From: Mytilus trossulus
Lineage: Eukaryota > Mollusca > Bivalvia > Mytilida > Mytilidae
Direction: 5' to 3'
DNA length: 64,000 nucleotides
Assembly: GCF_036588685.1 (NCBI RefSeq)
Contig: NC_086381.1
Location: 63,929,436-63,993,435, forward strand
Shown one piece after another: positions 53,303 through 64,000 of this stretch. Within the stretch, counting starts at the first letter, position 1, and each line of letters starts with the position of its first letter. The translations under genes and the position numbers were made by a program. Below the pieces are notes generated by a model. The model saw only the letters and a program-made list of their open reading frames with translations. It did no database searches and was not told the DNA's origin.

Positions 53303-56300
53303 ATGGAAAAAAAAGTGGCAGACCGGCCAATTGTCAAATCTGTACAAGGCGGCAAAGTTTCCTATACTTTGTTTGAAAACAGATCAACGTGTGTAGCGAG
53401 TATTTACTGGCATAATTTTGAGGGAGAGAAAATAAAATACGCTGATATTGAACCTAAGAGTACGTGCAGTATGAAGACATACGAAGAACATCCATGGTCG
53501 GCCGAAGACCCAACGACAGGAAAGATCCTATTGATTGATAAAGAACGTGTGTTCTATCCTAGATACAATCCAACGACACACGAAAGAGTATATATCGATA
53601 ATCCACTATTCCACGTGACACACAAAGGTAAGGTTTTATCAATTTTGTTCGCACTTTCTAGACTGTGGTAGCCTTCATTTTTGTTAGCGTAAAAGATCGA
53701 TACTTGTATAAAATGTTATTGAAATAATACAGGTGCATGACGAAATGATTGAAATAGAACTACTAAAATACAATATAAATCATGTCAACAAGCTAGTCCG
53801 TACAATCTTCGCTAGCCAAGGGTTACGATTCACTCCCGCTCTCTTCACCCTTGGCGGATTGAGTTAACATTTCGGAGACACAAGGTACAGTTTTTTATTG
53901 GTTGCAGTCGAAAATCGCTGCATCCATCCAATCAAAAAGCGCCTATAACATGATCACGTGTAAATGTAGAAAGCGTTTGTAAACAATTGCCACGTGTTTA
54001 TTGTGCAACAAATCTTTACATCCCTAAACATACGACCACATTCAGTGAAAATTTTAATATTCTTAATCGACTTATAGAAGTTCCTTTGTATATTTCTTGC
54101 ACAAATGCATGAATGTTGATGTATATTTTCGTTTCCGGCTTTTCCAAGTGTGTAGAATCTAGACGCTACCGTGTTTTTACCTCCAACTTGAAGAGTTCAA
54201 GAACTACCATTGGTCAAGAATAATGTATTCGGAATGGACGTGACTTTAATCTTCCGGTAGATGGCGCAACATTGAAATCACAAATGTTGGCTTAATCCGC
54301 CAAGGGTGAAGAGAGTGGGAGTGGATCGTAACCCTTGGCTAGCGAAGATGGTCCGTACAGGTTAGTCCCGTTAAGTCTGAATGGGCTTGTTTTTAATGTG
54401 TGTGTTTGTCATTTTTTTTAAATTTAAATGCAATTTAAATTTAAAATTTGTTTTGAACAATGAGATATGTTTAAATAAAACAAAATTAATTTAAAATACT
54501 CCCAAGTCTTCTGTTAACCTGTTAGTGTAGTATTGTCAATTCTAGAAGATACCATCATATAACTTTAAAGTTTGGGTGATTTCAAAAAGAAAAAGTATCT
54601 TTGATAAAGTATTTGTCTTGTCTTGTCTATTTGCGTACGATACAAATAAAATAAGAGAGCAAATAACAACATACTTAAGATTATACTAATATGTTTAATC
54701 AGGAACATATTAGAGGGTGGTAAAGAGTTATTTTCGTGCAACGTTTTCAGCCTTTTTATTTCCCGTATTTTCGTGTTTTGACATTTTATTTCTCGTTTTC
54801 TCGTGTTTGGCTCGATTTGCGTGCTTCGTGTTTCACCTTGTTTATTTTCCGTGTTTCGTGTCTGTGCTCTTTATTTCTCGTGCATGTCCCGCATTTGATT
54901 AAAAAGTCAATTTGTTATACTGCATACCTTCTGAAATTTGTGAAATCTAATAGTAATTGATGTATGTTGTTACTATTCTACTTTTGCAATATGTATGGTA
55001 TCATTGAAGTCAATCAAATTACTGTGAATAATGGTTTTTTTTTTCAAATAAGATGCAAGTAGCGGACGCTAAAAGTTGACTGCAAAGTCTCCATGTTGAT
55101 TAATAAGGCTGCCACGGTATGATCTCCAAGAACGGCTGAGTATATAATAACTTTTCCCTTAATATTTACCATTTTATTTCTCGTGCTTCGTTTTCCCCAA
55201 TGTTTTATTTTTCGTGCAACGTTTTTGCGATTTTTATTTCACGTGTTCCCGTGTTCAATACCCCTCTTTACCACCCTCATATTATATATATTTCTCTGTG
55301 AACATTGATTTCAAGGTTATACAAACATTGAAAACGTACTATAATTCCAAAATCAAATAGAAAAACGGGAAATGGTAAAACTACCATATACACCCGTGTA
55401 TCATCGTACAGCGGTTATAGGTACTAACCAATTGCAAGCGGGCATGATCGATTTCAACTGACACGGTAACGAAAATCTGTGTTTTGTCTGATAAACATTC
55501 AGTGTACATTTCTCAACATCTGAAATTCCTGCTCCAAAATATTTTTCGCATTGATTTTTTCCTATTTATAAGACATATTTTATATTCTAATAAGAACACT
55601 TGAATTTTGAATGCGCTAATAGTTGTGAATGTCAACACCGACTTTGAATGCCGATACAATTGTGACATTTACATATTTTACCTGAAAGAAAGCTAATACA
55701 GGGCAAAAGTAATAGTTACCAATCATAAACCTAGTACCTGTAATTACTCATGCCTTGAAACTTTTTGGGATAATAAACGAGTTTGAAAATTTTTTTTTTG
55801 TGTACGGTGTACTGCAACTTAACTATATGCACCGTACAGAAAGATTTATGTGGTCAGCTAAACACCGTATACACAACGCGTCTTTTCGGAATAAAATATT
55901 GAAAAAAACATGTACATATGCACGAATCATTTCAATGCCAATTATTGATACAACTATACTTATTACACACGCACAGTGGCATTCTATCAGAAAAAAAGGA
56001 GCAATGACTATAGAATTATATCGGATGAGACGAGTGCCAACTTCTTTGACAAGTACTTGAACATGTTTTTGGTAATCGTTCTTGTTTTGGGAAAATAATG
56101 AAACATCTCTAATCACCAATTTACGACCAAATAATTTCTTTAAACAACAGTTATATTTAGATTGAGGTACGCATTGATTTGATTTCAACAAAGCAAAGAT
56201 TTTCGTTACCGTGTGAGGTCAAAATCAATCCCGCCGGCTTGGTTAGTACCTATATCCGCTGTATACTGATGATATACGGCGATATATGGTAAGATTAGTG

Positions 56301-58009
56301 CGTTATTTAGGTTGTTTAGTATAGTAAAGTATGTATATCGCACTGATAGACTTTGATCCACGTGGTATGTTTTTCTATCGTGATGATATAGCCTGTTTGT
56401 GCTGCTGGGCGGAAACCACCATAAAAAACTTATGACACGAGGGTCTAGATTGGGGGTCGACCCTTCATTTCTGTTTTCTAAAAAAAATTAGTATATATAT
56501 CAGGCCATTTTTCTATATTCTTTATGCTATTGGTCATTATTCTTTTTTTCTTTTAAAACCTCATTGTTCTCCTTCTCATATTTTTATTATGTATTTTTCT
56601 CAATCTATTCACTATATTTTTATCCCATTATCCTCGATTCTGAAAAAAACCATTCGCACCCTCTCACAAGAAACATAAGAAATGTAATGTTTACGAATAT
56701 TTTTTTTCATTTAGAAAAAGATAAAGAAGATCAAAATAAAGGAATCAGGTCATTTAGAGAAGCAAAAGGTAAACAGTAATAATCAGATTATCAGAATCGT
56801 TTTTTATGACAATTTAAAAAAACAATAAAAAAAATGCTCCTTATCCTTATCAGGATCGGTTTAAATTTTGAATAAAAATATACGAAAAAAAGATGATATC
56901 TGCTCTAGAATTTTGAAATTTCCATTCTTATGTGTGATTTCCCAGCAGTGCCAACATATAGAGCAGATATCTTCCATTTGTTATGATTTTCTAGAGCTTA
57001 CAAATATTTTTCCTATGATGATTGTCTTGATAAAGGGTTGCTACTAACAGTGAAGCTTTTAAGTAAAGGGTTTTACGTGGTGAGAGTGATGAAAGTGTAA
57101 TGTTTTTAATATAATTTTTAAATTACCTGACTGTTACAAATATTGACACTTTAGGAATATGTCTCCATATCCCTGATTCCTTGTCTTAGTTTTGCCAATA
57201 TGCCTGACCATTTCCCGTTATGTCTGCTCTTCAGAGTTGTGTATTATGTGTACAATAGCATTATGTTTTTCTGGTCTGTGCGTCCGTCTGTCCTGCCTCA
57301 GGTTGAAACCTTTTGGTCAGGTCAAGGTAGTTTTTGACCAAGTTTTAGTCCAATCAACTTGAACTTAGTACACACGTTCCCTTTGATATGATGTTTCTAA
57401 TTTTAAGGCAAAATTAGAGTTATGACCCCAATTTCACGGTCCACTGGTATGATAGTGCGAGTGGGGTATCCGTTTTTTTATTTATTTGTTGACCGCCATC
57501 ATCAATGAAGGGACATAAATTTGACTAAAAACAGTTTTCATCATTGTAAGACGAAATATGTGTTATTGCTTGTTGTTTAAAATCCAGTAGCTAATATAAC
57601 AGTAATACTCATTAAAGACGAGGTGAATATTTGGGAATTTGATTAAAGGATGGAAAGCACTGTACATATATAAGATGTGGTACTAGTGCCAATGAGACAA
57701 CTCTCCATCCAAGTCACAATTTATAAAATTTAACCATTATCGGTCAAAGTACAATTGTACTTGGTACCAACCACAGGCACTCGTCTCAGAAAAAAATTCC
57801 TATGTGTTATATACAGGTATATAGGGAGAAAACATTCTGAGACAAGTGCCTGTGGTATCAACACATATCAACTTATAAATATGCTAGGAATTTTTCTGTC
57901 CTCTAGTTCGGCAGTCCTAATTAATAGTACCCTTTCCTCATAAATTAATTTTATATCTTTAAATTTTTCAGGTTGTCCAGCATGGGTTCGAAGGAAACTT
58001 AGAAACTGA
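53303..58009 (+). CDS. VHL beta-domain protein, copy 3 (3 exons, 138 aa)
   Basis: Exons 53303-53627, 56715-56768 and 57972-58009; phase-1 GT-AG introns at the same places as copy 2. Exon 1 differs from copy 2 by about six bases, giving Q4K, T53S and Y55C. The pocket residues W36, Y46, T59, H63 and W65 are unchanged. Exon 2 (EKDKEDQNKGIRSFREAK) differs at three of 18 residues, swapping an acidic and a glycine position for arginine. Exon 3 is identical (GCPAWVRRKLRN). An AATAAA lies at 58295. It is the product of the recent duplication of copy 2. Intron 1 holds a 546-bp inverted-repeat element and a ~900-bp fold-back element, and a broken LINE sits just upstream of the gene. It looks intact and probably expressed, but this cannot be shown from sequence. 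Confidence 0.87.
53805..54350. mobile_element. 546-bp inverted-repeat DNA element, 9-bp target duplication (arm B)
   Basis: ~59-bp inverted ends starting ATCTTCGCTAGCCAAGGG with about three mismatches. Direct repeats GTCCGTACA lie at 53796-53804 and 54351-54359. Arm A has the single copy GTCCGAACA at 44537-44545 with no insert, so the insertion post-dates the duplication. No transposase is encoded. Confidence 0.85.
55384..56288. mobile_element. ~900-bp fold-back element in arm B intron 1
   Basis: Inverted ends of ~75-100 bp: ACAGCGGTTATAGGTACTAACC (positions 55408-55429) pairs with GGTTAGTACCTATATCCGCTGT near 56241; both continue to CGTTACCGTGT blocks. Arm A has only ACCATTTATGG here. Open frames inside are not recognisable. 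Confidence 0.65.
57255..57475 (+). repeat. Dispersed repeat family F (arm B intron 2)
   Basis: Counterpart of 47945-48220; the CGTTCGTT run is shorter here. Confidence 0.65.
57667..57752 (+). repeat. Dispersed repeat family A, subtype 2 (arm B copy)
   Basis: Counterpart of 48405-48492. Confidence 0.6.
57760..57858. repeat. Hairpin in intron 2, arm B
   Basis: GGTACCAACCACAGGCACTC pairs with GAGACAAGTGCCTGTGGTAT. The loop differs from arm A. Confidence 0.6.
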
Positions 58010-58294
58010 TTGAAGAACTTGATGATAGCAAGTTATTTGTATGGAAACTTCAACACAATGATCAAGGACAGAATCTCTCTCTCTCGAAGTAAACGTTCAA
58101 TACTCAAGTCTGACAGTCAGAGGTGTTTTAGTGTTGCCTCCAGCTAGTAAAAACTGAGATTTACATTTTCATATTTTTTTTTATCAAATATATATGTGAT
58201 GTCCCTAACTTTTAAAACACAAGAATCTCATGCTTTTATCATATCGTATGTTGCAATATTTTATGTTGTTATTATTCTGTGTTAAAAAATTTAT

Positions 58295-58300
58295 AATAAA
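58295..58300 (+). terminator. Poly(A) signal AATAAA of VHL-like copy 3
   Basis: AATAAA 286 bp after the stop, at the position matching copy 2. Confidence 0.5.
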
Positions 58301-59384
58301 ACTTTCATTCCAGGAAACGTTGTTTATTTTTAGACAGTAAAAAAGCCCCCAAATGGAGACTAAAATCACTACGCATGTACAACTTACAGTCAACAGGAAG
58401 CAGACTTGTTTTACTATTCAGTTAACATACCATCCCAACGATTGCTGAATAAATGCTATAAACATGTTTGAATGTTTTCTCAAATCTGTACCCTATTTAT
58501 AACCATATGTTTTACCAGAAGACCTGTTTATGGAAAGGATACGATTTAAACATAATTTTTATATTGAGAAATCATTAGAAGTTGTAACAATGAAAGGATA
58601 TCATAAAAAATCGCCAATGTTGAACTAAAACAAATTTTCTGTCTTTACCATTTATATAAGATTTGGATTCTTATATCAATATACATTACAAAAATGTTAT
58701 TTATTTTTGACAGTGCAGAAGCCCCAATAATGCAAGCTAAAATCACTACTCATTTAGAGCTTCCTGAAAGCAGGCTTTTTATTATTATTCTGTTAACATA
58801 ATTATCATCCCAACCATTGCAAAGCTTACTTTATAGAGTGTTTTCTGTACTCTTTTAATTACCACATTTCACCAGAAGACTGGATCCTTGTATTTGGAAA
58901 GAACAATATGTAAAGATGATACAACGGAAATTGTAAAAAGGAAATGACAGTATAAAAAACACCAATAATTGAATAAAGAAAAATTACATCTTTAAAATAT
59001 GGAGGCAGAAGTCTTGAAAAAAATATACTATTAATCAAACTGATATTTTACCGGATTCAGCAAAGGAAAAGAGCGATAACTCAAATTGTTTATCTATAAA
59101 GTAAACAACGGCTGTCATCACAACGTACTTCCTTGTTGCATGTAAGGTTTGTTTTCTTGTTTATTTGCTTTTCATACCTTTTAAAGACATACATAGTATA
59201 GACCTTTGATAATTATTGGTGATTGCAATCATGCAAATGCCATATAGGTCATAAACATACAGTAAAACGACCCCGTATTCATCCCTGATCTATCACATAA
59301 ATATCACTTGTCATGATCGTGCTAGATGTCAGTAGTTTAATAGTGCTTTTGGATATATATGTGATATTGTATGTTTTGTATCCT

Positions 59385-59532
59385 TTAAATTAAAGCCAGA
59401 GGAGGGGGCAGTTGGGCCCCCTTTTCTGGGAAAATGATGGTTGCTTATAAAGGGAATCACTGAAGCATGATCGGAGCGGGTCCCTTCTTCGGCAGCGAGT
59501 GGGTACCCAAAATTTCTGGATCCGCCACTGAA
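59385..59532. mobile_element. Family D-like MITE, one good end
   Basis: Ends CTGGATCCGCCACTG; the left end is poor (AAAGCCAGAGGAGGGGG). It lies ~180 bp beyond arm B. Confidence 0.45.
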
Positions 59533-60063
59533 AGCACTACTATAGGTCATGTTGTAAGAGGGACATTTACCACACCGAACAATGCTAGGAATCAGTTTCA
59601 AGATTTCCTTACTTTCTTTTTTTTAATTAACAGGAGTTAATAATAGTAATCACCAGAAATTATAATAATCTTTATTTTTTTGCGAAACAAACAAAAAACA
59701 ATTTTGAACATGACAAATACATAGTCAAAACAAACATAATGAAACTCGACAATAATATAATACAAACTTTAAGATAGGTAGTAACTGTAAAAAGCAAATT
59801 TAACAGCTACAAAAAATATAATATGACCGAGAGAAAAAAAAAGGGTGACTCTAAGGGAGTAATATAATGACGATTTTTGAAAAAAATGATTTTGGCTTTT
59901 TCAGTTGAAAATTAATTCGAAAAAGTGAGCTATTATTTCAGGTTACTAAGAGCCTCTAGTTTCCCAGCCACTTCAAATGCACACAGAACAAAAAACACAA
60001 TTGTGATTTTTAAACTTCGATAATTAACACTTTTAAGTTGCACACAATCAATAACAATAAGTT

Positions 60064-60280
60064 AGATGTGGAGCAGGATCTGCTTACCCTTCCGGAGCAC
60101 CTGAGATCACCCCTAGTTTTTTGTGGGGTTCGTGTAGTTTATTCTTTAGTTTTCTATGTTGTGTCATATGTACTATTGTTTGTCTGTTTGTCTTATTCAT
60201 TTCTAGCCGTGGCGTTGTCAGTTTGTTTTAGATTTATGAGTTTGACTGTCCTTTGGTATCTTTTGTCCCTCTTTTAGAGT
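60064..60280 (+). repeat. Solo 3'-end fragment of Penelope-like family
   Basis: GTGGAGCAGGATCTGCTTAC, CTTCCGGAGCACCTGAGATC and a T-rich tail; the first ~45 bp match the 3' end of the element near 28265-28325. The open frame across it is a repeat by-product. Confidence 0.5.
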
Positions 60281-61126
60281 CTCCACAGAGGCGTCTATGT
60301 CGCTCAACTGGGTCTTTGTGCATCATTGTCCACAAAGGTTACTCGTTTATATCTATCGTTACTCATTTTATGTATCAACCAAGCTATTTTATTGCTTACG
60401 TATATTCTGTTGTTTTACTTCGGTTGAACTGAAAATTATTGAGAACTCTGCTTTTTCACTATAACTGTAGGTTTTGATTAAGTCACATGATAAAAAAATG
60501 AAAATAATACCTGCTACATTTCATGCGTGGGAAGCGCTTCCTGTTTTACGGTTACAGTTATAGAAATTTATAGGGATATGGCATTTACAGAAAGAAATTG
60601 ATGATTCTTCAAATTATTATATTACAAAATAATCAAAAATCGACAGGACAGAATTTGTATCGATCCTGTACTTAATTCGAAGATTGTTTTATCAAGAACG
60701 TTTAAAACCGATAATTTGAAAGCCGATGTTGACTCAATGATGTTTAAGAACTGAAATTGTATGACCAGTAAGTATCTAAGATAACCAAGTATATCTAAAG
60801 CAACTTTGTCGTAGGCAGTCGGAATCGAACAGTGTAACATCAAGTACGAAAGAAACATTTTGTTTATAGATACTTTAATTGCAATCTTTATTTTCATATT
60901 CAAAATTTTCCAATACATACGCACAAAATAGAAAGAAATACTGAAAATACTTTAAGCATCAAGGCAAAAAAATCCGCTTTTGAAAGGTAACAGAAATCTG
61001 TGTGTTTAGCAATACGTTTGAAAGACAATTGTAAGTATATATTTAATACTTTCGAATTAAAACAGGAAATCAGACAGCAAAAATTAAAACATATTTTTTT
61101 TTCTTTCATATTTTTACCAGTGACCA

Positions 61127-62827
61127 ATGGCTTCAAATACATCACTGTGTGCGATATGTGATCTACGACATCTCACCGCATCGTCTACGCACTGGTGTCC
61201 AGAATGTGAAGAAGCACTTTGCGTTGACTGTAAAGAACATCACATTCTGTCGAAAGCTTCCCGGGGTCACCACATCACCCCTATATCAGACTACAATGAT
61301 TTACCTCCGTTTATCGCCAATATTGAATTATTTTGCACGTATCATAATGAGAAATACCTGCAATACTGTGTAAAGCATGAGGTTCCTATTTGTTATAAGT
61401 GTATAAAAGAACACGGCAACTGCGGAGGACTGACGCTTCTAGAGGATCTTGCTAGCGAAGTTAAATCATCTGAGGTGTTCCGAGATATGGAACAAAGCTT
61501 ACATGATATAATAGTAAATATTAGTAGAATTCGAGAGAACAGGGAGTCCAATATTATAACTATTAAAGATAAAAAGAAGCAAATCATTGAAGATGTTCTT
61601 CGATTAAAAAAGGAGATAAACTTACACCTTGATAAGATGCAAGAGGATTTTATGAAAGAACTTGACAAAGTAGAAGCGGAATGTTATGAAAAGATCGAAT
61701 CAATCGTGTCCTCTCTCAAGGACCAAGACAAAGAGATAGTTCAGTGCAACGCAGATATCGAAAATATAAAAACATATGCTTCAGATTTACAAGCATTCCT
61801 TGGTATGAGAGATATCCAGAACACTATTACAAAAAATAAGAATTACATTGAGTTCATGGTTCAAAGTAAGAATGTAGAAACAATCGTCCTGGATTGTTCT
61901 ATCGATGCAAAGATACAGGATTCTATAACTAACATAAAGAAATTGGGTTCCATTATGGTTGAAAGATACTCATCTGAAACCATCGAATTAGTTAGGAAGA
62001 AAGACAGACAGGCTCAAATATTGGTAACTGAGGAAAACCAATCTGTAAACAATATACAATTAAATTTTAAGCGGAAACTAAAACCTTCATGTGTTAACAC
62101 GAGGGGATGTTGTATGACGGAATATGGTGGGTATCTTTTTACGGATTACCATAACCATCAAGAGAAACTTGTGGGATTGAACTCATCTGGAAAAACTGAA
62201 TATACCATCAAGCTTGCAGAGTCATACAGTGCCTTCGATTTAGCATGTATAGACGACAACACAGTAGCTGTTAGTACTGGATATTCCTATGGAACGACCG
62301 GTATAATGATTATTGATTTGACCACCCGAAAAGTGAAAAGATTCGTTGAATTACCTGGTATACCTTTTGGCATTACTTTTGATGGTGGATCATTGATTTG
62401 CTGCTGTGAAGGTTATGACATGCGTGAAATATCATGTACAGACTTTAGCTGTACTATCCTTCCTAACACGTTCACGTCAACGAGTTCGTACGTTGCAACC
62501 CAAGGTGAAATGATTGTCTATACTTTTCCTTATAAAAATAAAGTATCTTGTTTAAACATGAGAAAACTAGTTTGGGAGTTCAAGAATGATGCTTTAAAGA
62601 ACCCAGGAGGTATTACCTTGGACGATAAAGGGAAGGTTTTCGTCGTCGGGATAGATTCAAAAAATATTTTTGTGATTTCTCCCAATGGAAAACAATATAA
62701 ACAGATACAAATCACTGAATATGATCTCACTAAACCAAGGGCGATATTTTTTGACAAAAAAAAGAAGCAGATATTAGTCGCAAACGAAAACAGTTTCGCT
62801 TATCTTTTTGACATTTTATATTGTTAG
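61127..62827 (+). CDS. B-box / coiled-coil TRIM-like protein with beta-propeller-like C terminus (566 aa)
   Basis: An uninterrupted frame from ATG 61127 to TAG. Residues 8-49 form a B-box1-type zinc site (C8, C11, C24, C27, C32, C35, H38/H39, H48/H49). Residues 70-99 form a B-box2 (C70, H73, C81, H84, C89, C92, H96). No RING precedes them. Residues ~110-250 are rich in charged heptads (KKKQIIEDVLRLKKEI), a coiled coil. Residues ~315-566 show repeated beta-strand blocks (GGYLFTDYHN, NPGGITLDDKGKVFV) like the NHL/six-bladed propeller tails of TRIM2/3/56-like proteins. Such single-exon, RING-less genes are numerous in mussels and are often proposed as immune or signalling scaffolds; function here is inferred. 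A consensus acceptor (TTTTTACCAG) ends 6 bp before the ATG, suggesting a 5'-UTR intron. Confidence 0.88.
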   Translation: MASNTSLCAICDLRHLTASSTHWCPECEEALCVDCKEHHILSKASRGHHITPISDYNDLPPFIANIELFCTYHNEKYLQYCVKHEVPICYKCIKEHGNCGGLTLLEDLASEVKSSEVFRDMEQSLHDIIVNISRIRENRESNIITIKDKKKQIIEDVLRLKKEINLHLDKMQEDFMKELDKVEAECYEKIESIVSSLKDQDKEIVQCNADIENIKTYASDLQAFLGMRDIQNTITKNKNYIEFMVQSKNVETIVLDCSIDAKIQDSITNIKKLGSIMVERYSSETIELVRKKDRQAQILVTEENQSVNNIQLNFKRKLKPSCVNTRGCCMTEYGGYLFTDYHNHQEKLVGLNSSGKTEYTIKLAESYSAFDLACIDDNTVAVSTGYSYGTTGIMIIDLTTRKVKRFVELPGIPFGITFDGGSLICCCEGYDMREISCTDFSCTILPNTFTSTSSYVATQGEMIVYTFPYKNKVSCLNMRKLVWEFKNDALKNPGGITLDDKGKVFVVGIDSKNIFVISPNGKQYKQIQITEYDLTKPRAIFFDKKKKQILVANENSFAYLFDILYC

Positions 62828-64000
62828 ATTAAGTTACATATAACTGATGTTGCTTAAAAACAAATGATCACGATGGAGCACAAAAGGAATTGACGTATGT
62901 TTATTTTTCCAGTTTTTTAGACTTTCGAATTTTGATAACATTCTGATTTCTAAGCAACATCATGCACTGAGTTAGTATTAAGAAAAGGTTATGGGAAGAA
63001 AAACATGTTTCAACACCAATGAGAACAGTTGCTTGATCCATGGAGCTCTTATATTTTTATATCTGTTAAATGTCGATTCAATTAAAACATCTTTACAATT
63101 TTATCATAGATTTCTTATTTAGTATGTACTTAGTTTTACATGTATCACTAAATCTATGACTTGGTACAGTTTATATCAATGTATGAGACCTCTGTACTCT
63201 TATCAGTGTTATTATTCATTTTTACGATATTGGTAGATGAAAGTAAAAGTTATTATTCATTTATCAAATCATCACCCAATAAATTAGACATTCAATTTCA
63301 TTTCGATGTTAGTCAAAGCTACGATTCGAAAACGATATCTTTCTCGAATAGTATTCTGGTTTGTTTACAATATTTGCTAACTTACGTTTAATATATACAG
63401 GATTTTAAGCAGATTGGTAAGCTTTCACAGATGAGTAAATTTGAAAACTTTAAGTTCAATTAACAAGAAAATGAGGAGATTAGAAGAACGGTTTGATTTG
63501 ACATTTGTACAACTTTATCTCAGTGAAAAGATTTATTCAAAATGTGTTGAACACATGGATATGTATGGATGCGCAATTCATTAAGACTGGCGGTATTTGC
63601 TACTTTCTTCTCAATTCCTCTACCAATATCGTAAAAATAGACATGGTTGATTACTCGTACAGAAACTGAGACATTTTCACATGTGCCCCTTAAGTTTTGG
63701 AATATGAAGTTGGATTTATTTTGTAAATTAAGCATACCCTAAAAGGTTTTCGTAGCATTGATTTGCGAGGTATAAAAATCCTATTTTTCACACGTTCAAT
63801 TCTTTGAAAATTTAATCTGTTGTATTCATTTAATAACTCCATAGTTTTTACACTTTTATTCTATGGTCCACAGCTCTGTTAGTCAGCACAAATGGTTAAG
63901 CCCAGTCATTTGTTATATATTCATGCATGTCCAATATCACTTGATGGATATTGTCTATTTACGTACAGTTTTTGCAATATTTTTAATTTGAGGCGAATTG
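62828..64000. other. 3' flank of the TRIM-like gene, nothing recognised
   Basis: AT-rich, with only short open frames lacking domain features; probably 3'-UTR then intergenic. Confidence 0.4.

Larger units (their letters stand above)
50457..59207 (+). repeat. Tandem segmental duplication, arm B (contains VHL-like copy 3)
   Basis: Direct repeat of arm A, starting within 10 bp of the end of arm A. It is longer mainly because of an LTR-less retroelement (LINE) and two inverted-repeat insertions. Confidence 0.85.
59208..61120. other. Intergenic between the duplication and the TRIM-like gene
   Basis: Contains a family D-like MITE and a Penelope-like 3' fragment; TATAATAATCTTTATTTTTT at 59661 resembles a LINE tail. 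No gene seen; a 5'-UTR exon of the TRIM-like gene could lie here. Confidence 0.4.

Noticed and set aside
54717-54960. Phe/Cys-rich open frames
   Set aside because: They are read from a dispersed TTTTATTTCTCGTG-type repeat segment (also at 55160-55250); no protein features.
55755-56191. Open frames on both strands, ~100-120 codons
   Set aside because: They lie inside an arm-B-only fold-back element and resemble no known protein.

Overview
The window looks like nuclear DNA of a bivalve mollusc, most likely a marine mussel (Mytilus or close kin). It is AT-rich, has GT-AG introns and small exons scattered through long introns, is packed with short interspersed and fold-back repeats of the kind common in mussel genomes, and carries a B-box/TRIM-like gene of a type expanded in bivalves. 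The genus is an inference. I see no rRNA, tRNA, CRISPR or prokaryotic operon.

Layout. 1-6,109: intergenic, with decayed LINE pieces, two dispersed repeats and a 21-bp minisatellite. 6,110-16,041 (minus): a nine-exon gene whose splice phases all agree. It encodes an 857-residue protein made of an N-terminal Mutator-like transposase domain and a C-terminal DEDDh (DnaQ/TREX-type) exonuclease. 16,333-24,273 (minus): the UBE2T ubiquitin-conjugating enzyme gene, rebuilt from six exons (the last is tentative). Its introns hold a decayed array of copies of its own exon-4 border, an ~850-bp inverted-repeat element, and a LINE interrupted by a MITE. 25,285-29,535: an older repeat interrupted by a Penelope-like retroelement whose catalytic motif is damaged.

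30,271-58,009 (plus): three genes for small proteins with a von Hippel-Lindau (VHL) beta domain. Each has the same three-exon plan with phase-1 introns and a short conserved C-terminal motif. None has a recognisable Elongin-C-binding alpha domain. Copies 2 and 3 lie in a recent direct tandem duplication (about 43,088-50,449 and 50,457-59,207). Comparing the two arms reveals several mobile-element insertions with their empty sites, including a 126-bp hAT-like MITE, a 546-bp element with 9-bp target duplications, a broken LINE and several fold-back elements. A decayed Gag-like sequence (minus, about 35,371-37,458) lies between VHL-like copies 1 and 2.

61,127-62,827 (plus): an uninterrupted 566-codon B-box/coiled-coil/beta-propeller (TRIM-like) reading frame.

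How the genes might connect: UBE2T serves the Fanconi anaemia DNA-crosslink pathway. VHL-like beta domains are expected to read prolyl-hydroxylated targets in oxygen sensing. TRIM-like proteins of bivalves are often linked to innate immunity. Nothing in the sequence shows these acting together; the neighbourhood looks like ordinary mixed gene content in a repeat-rich genome.
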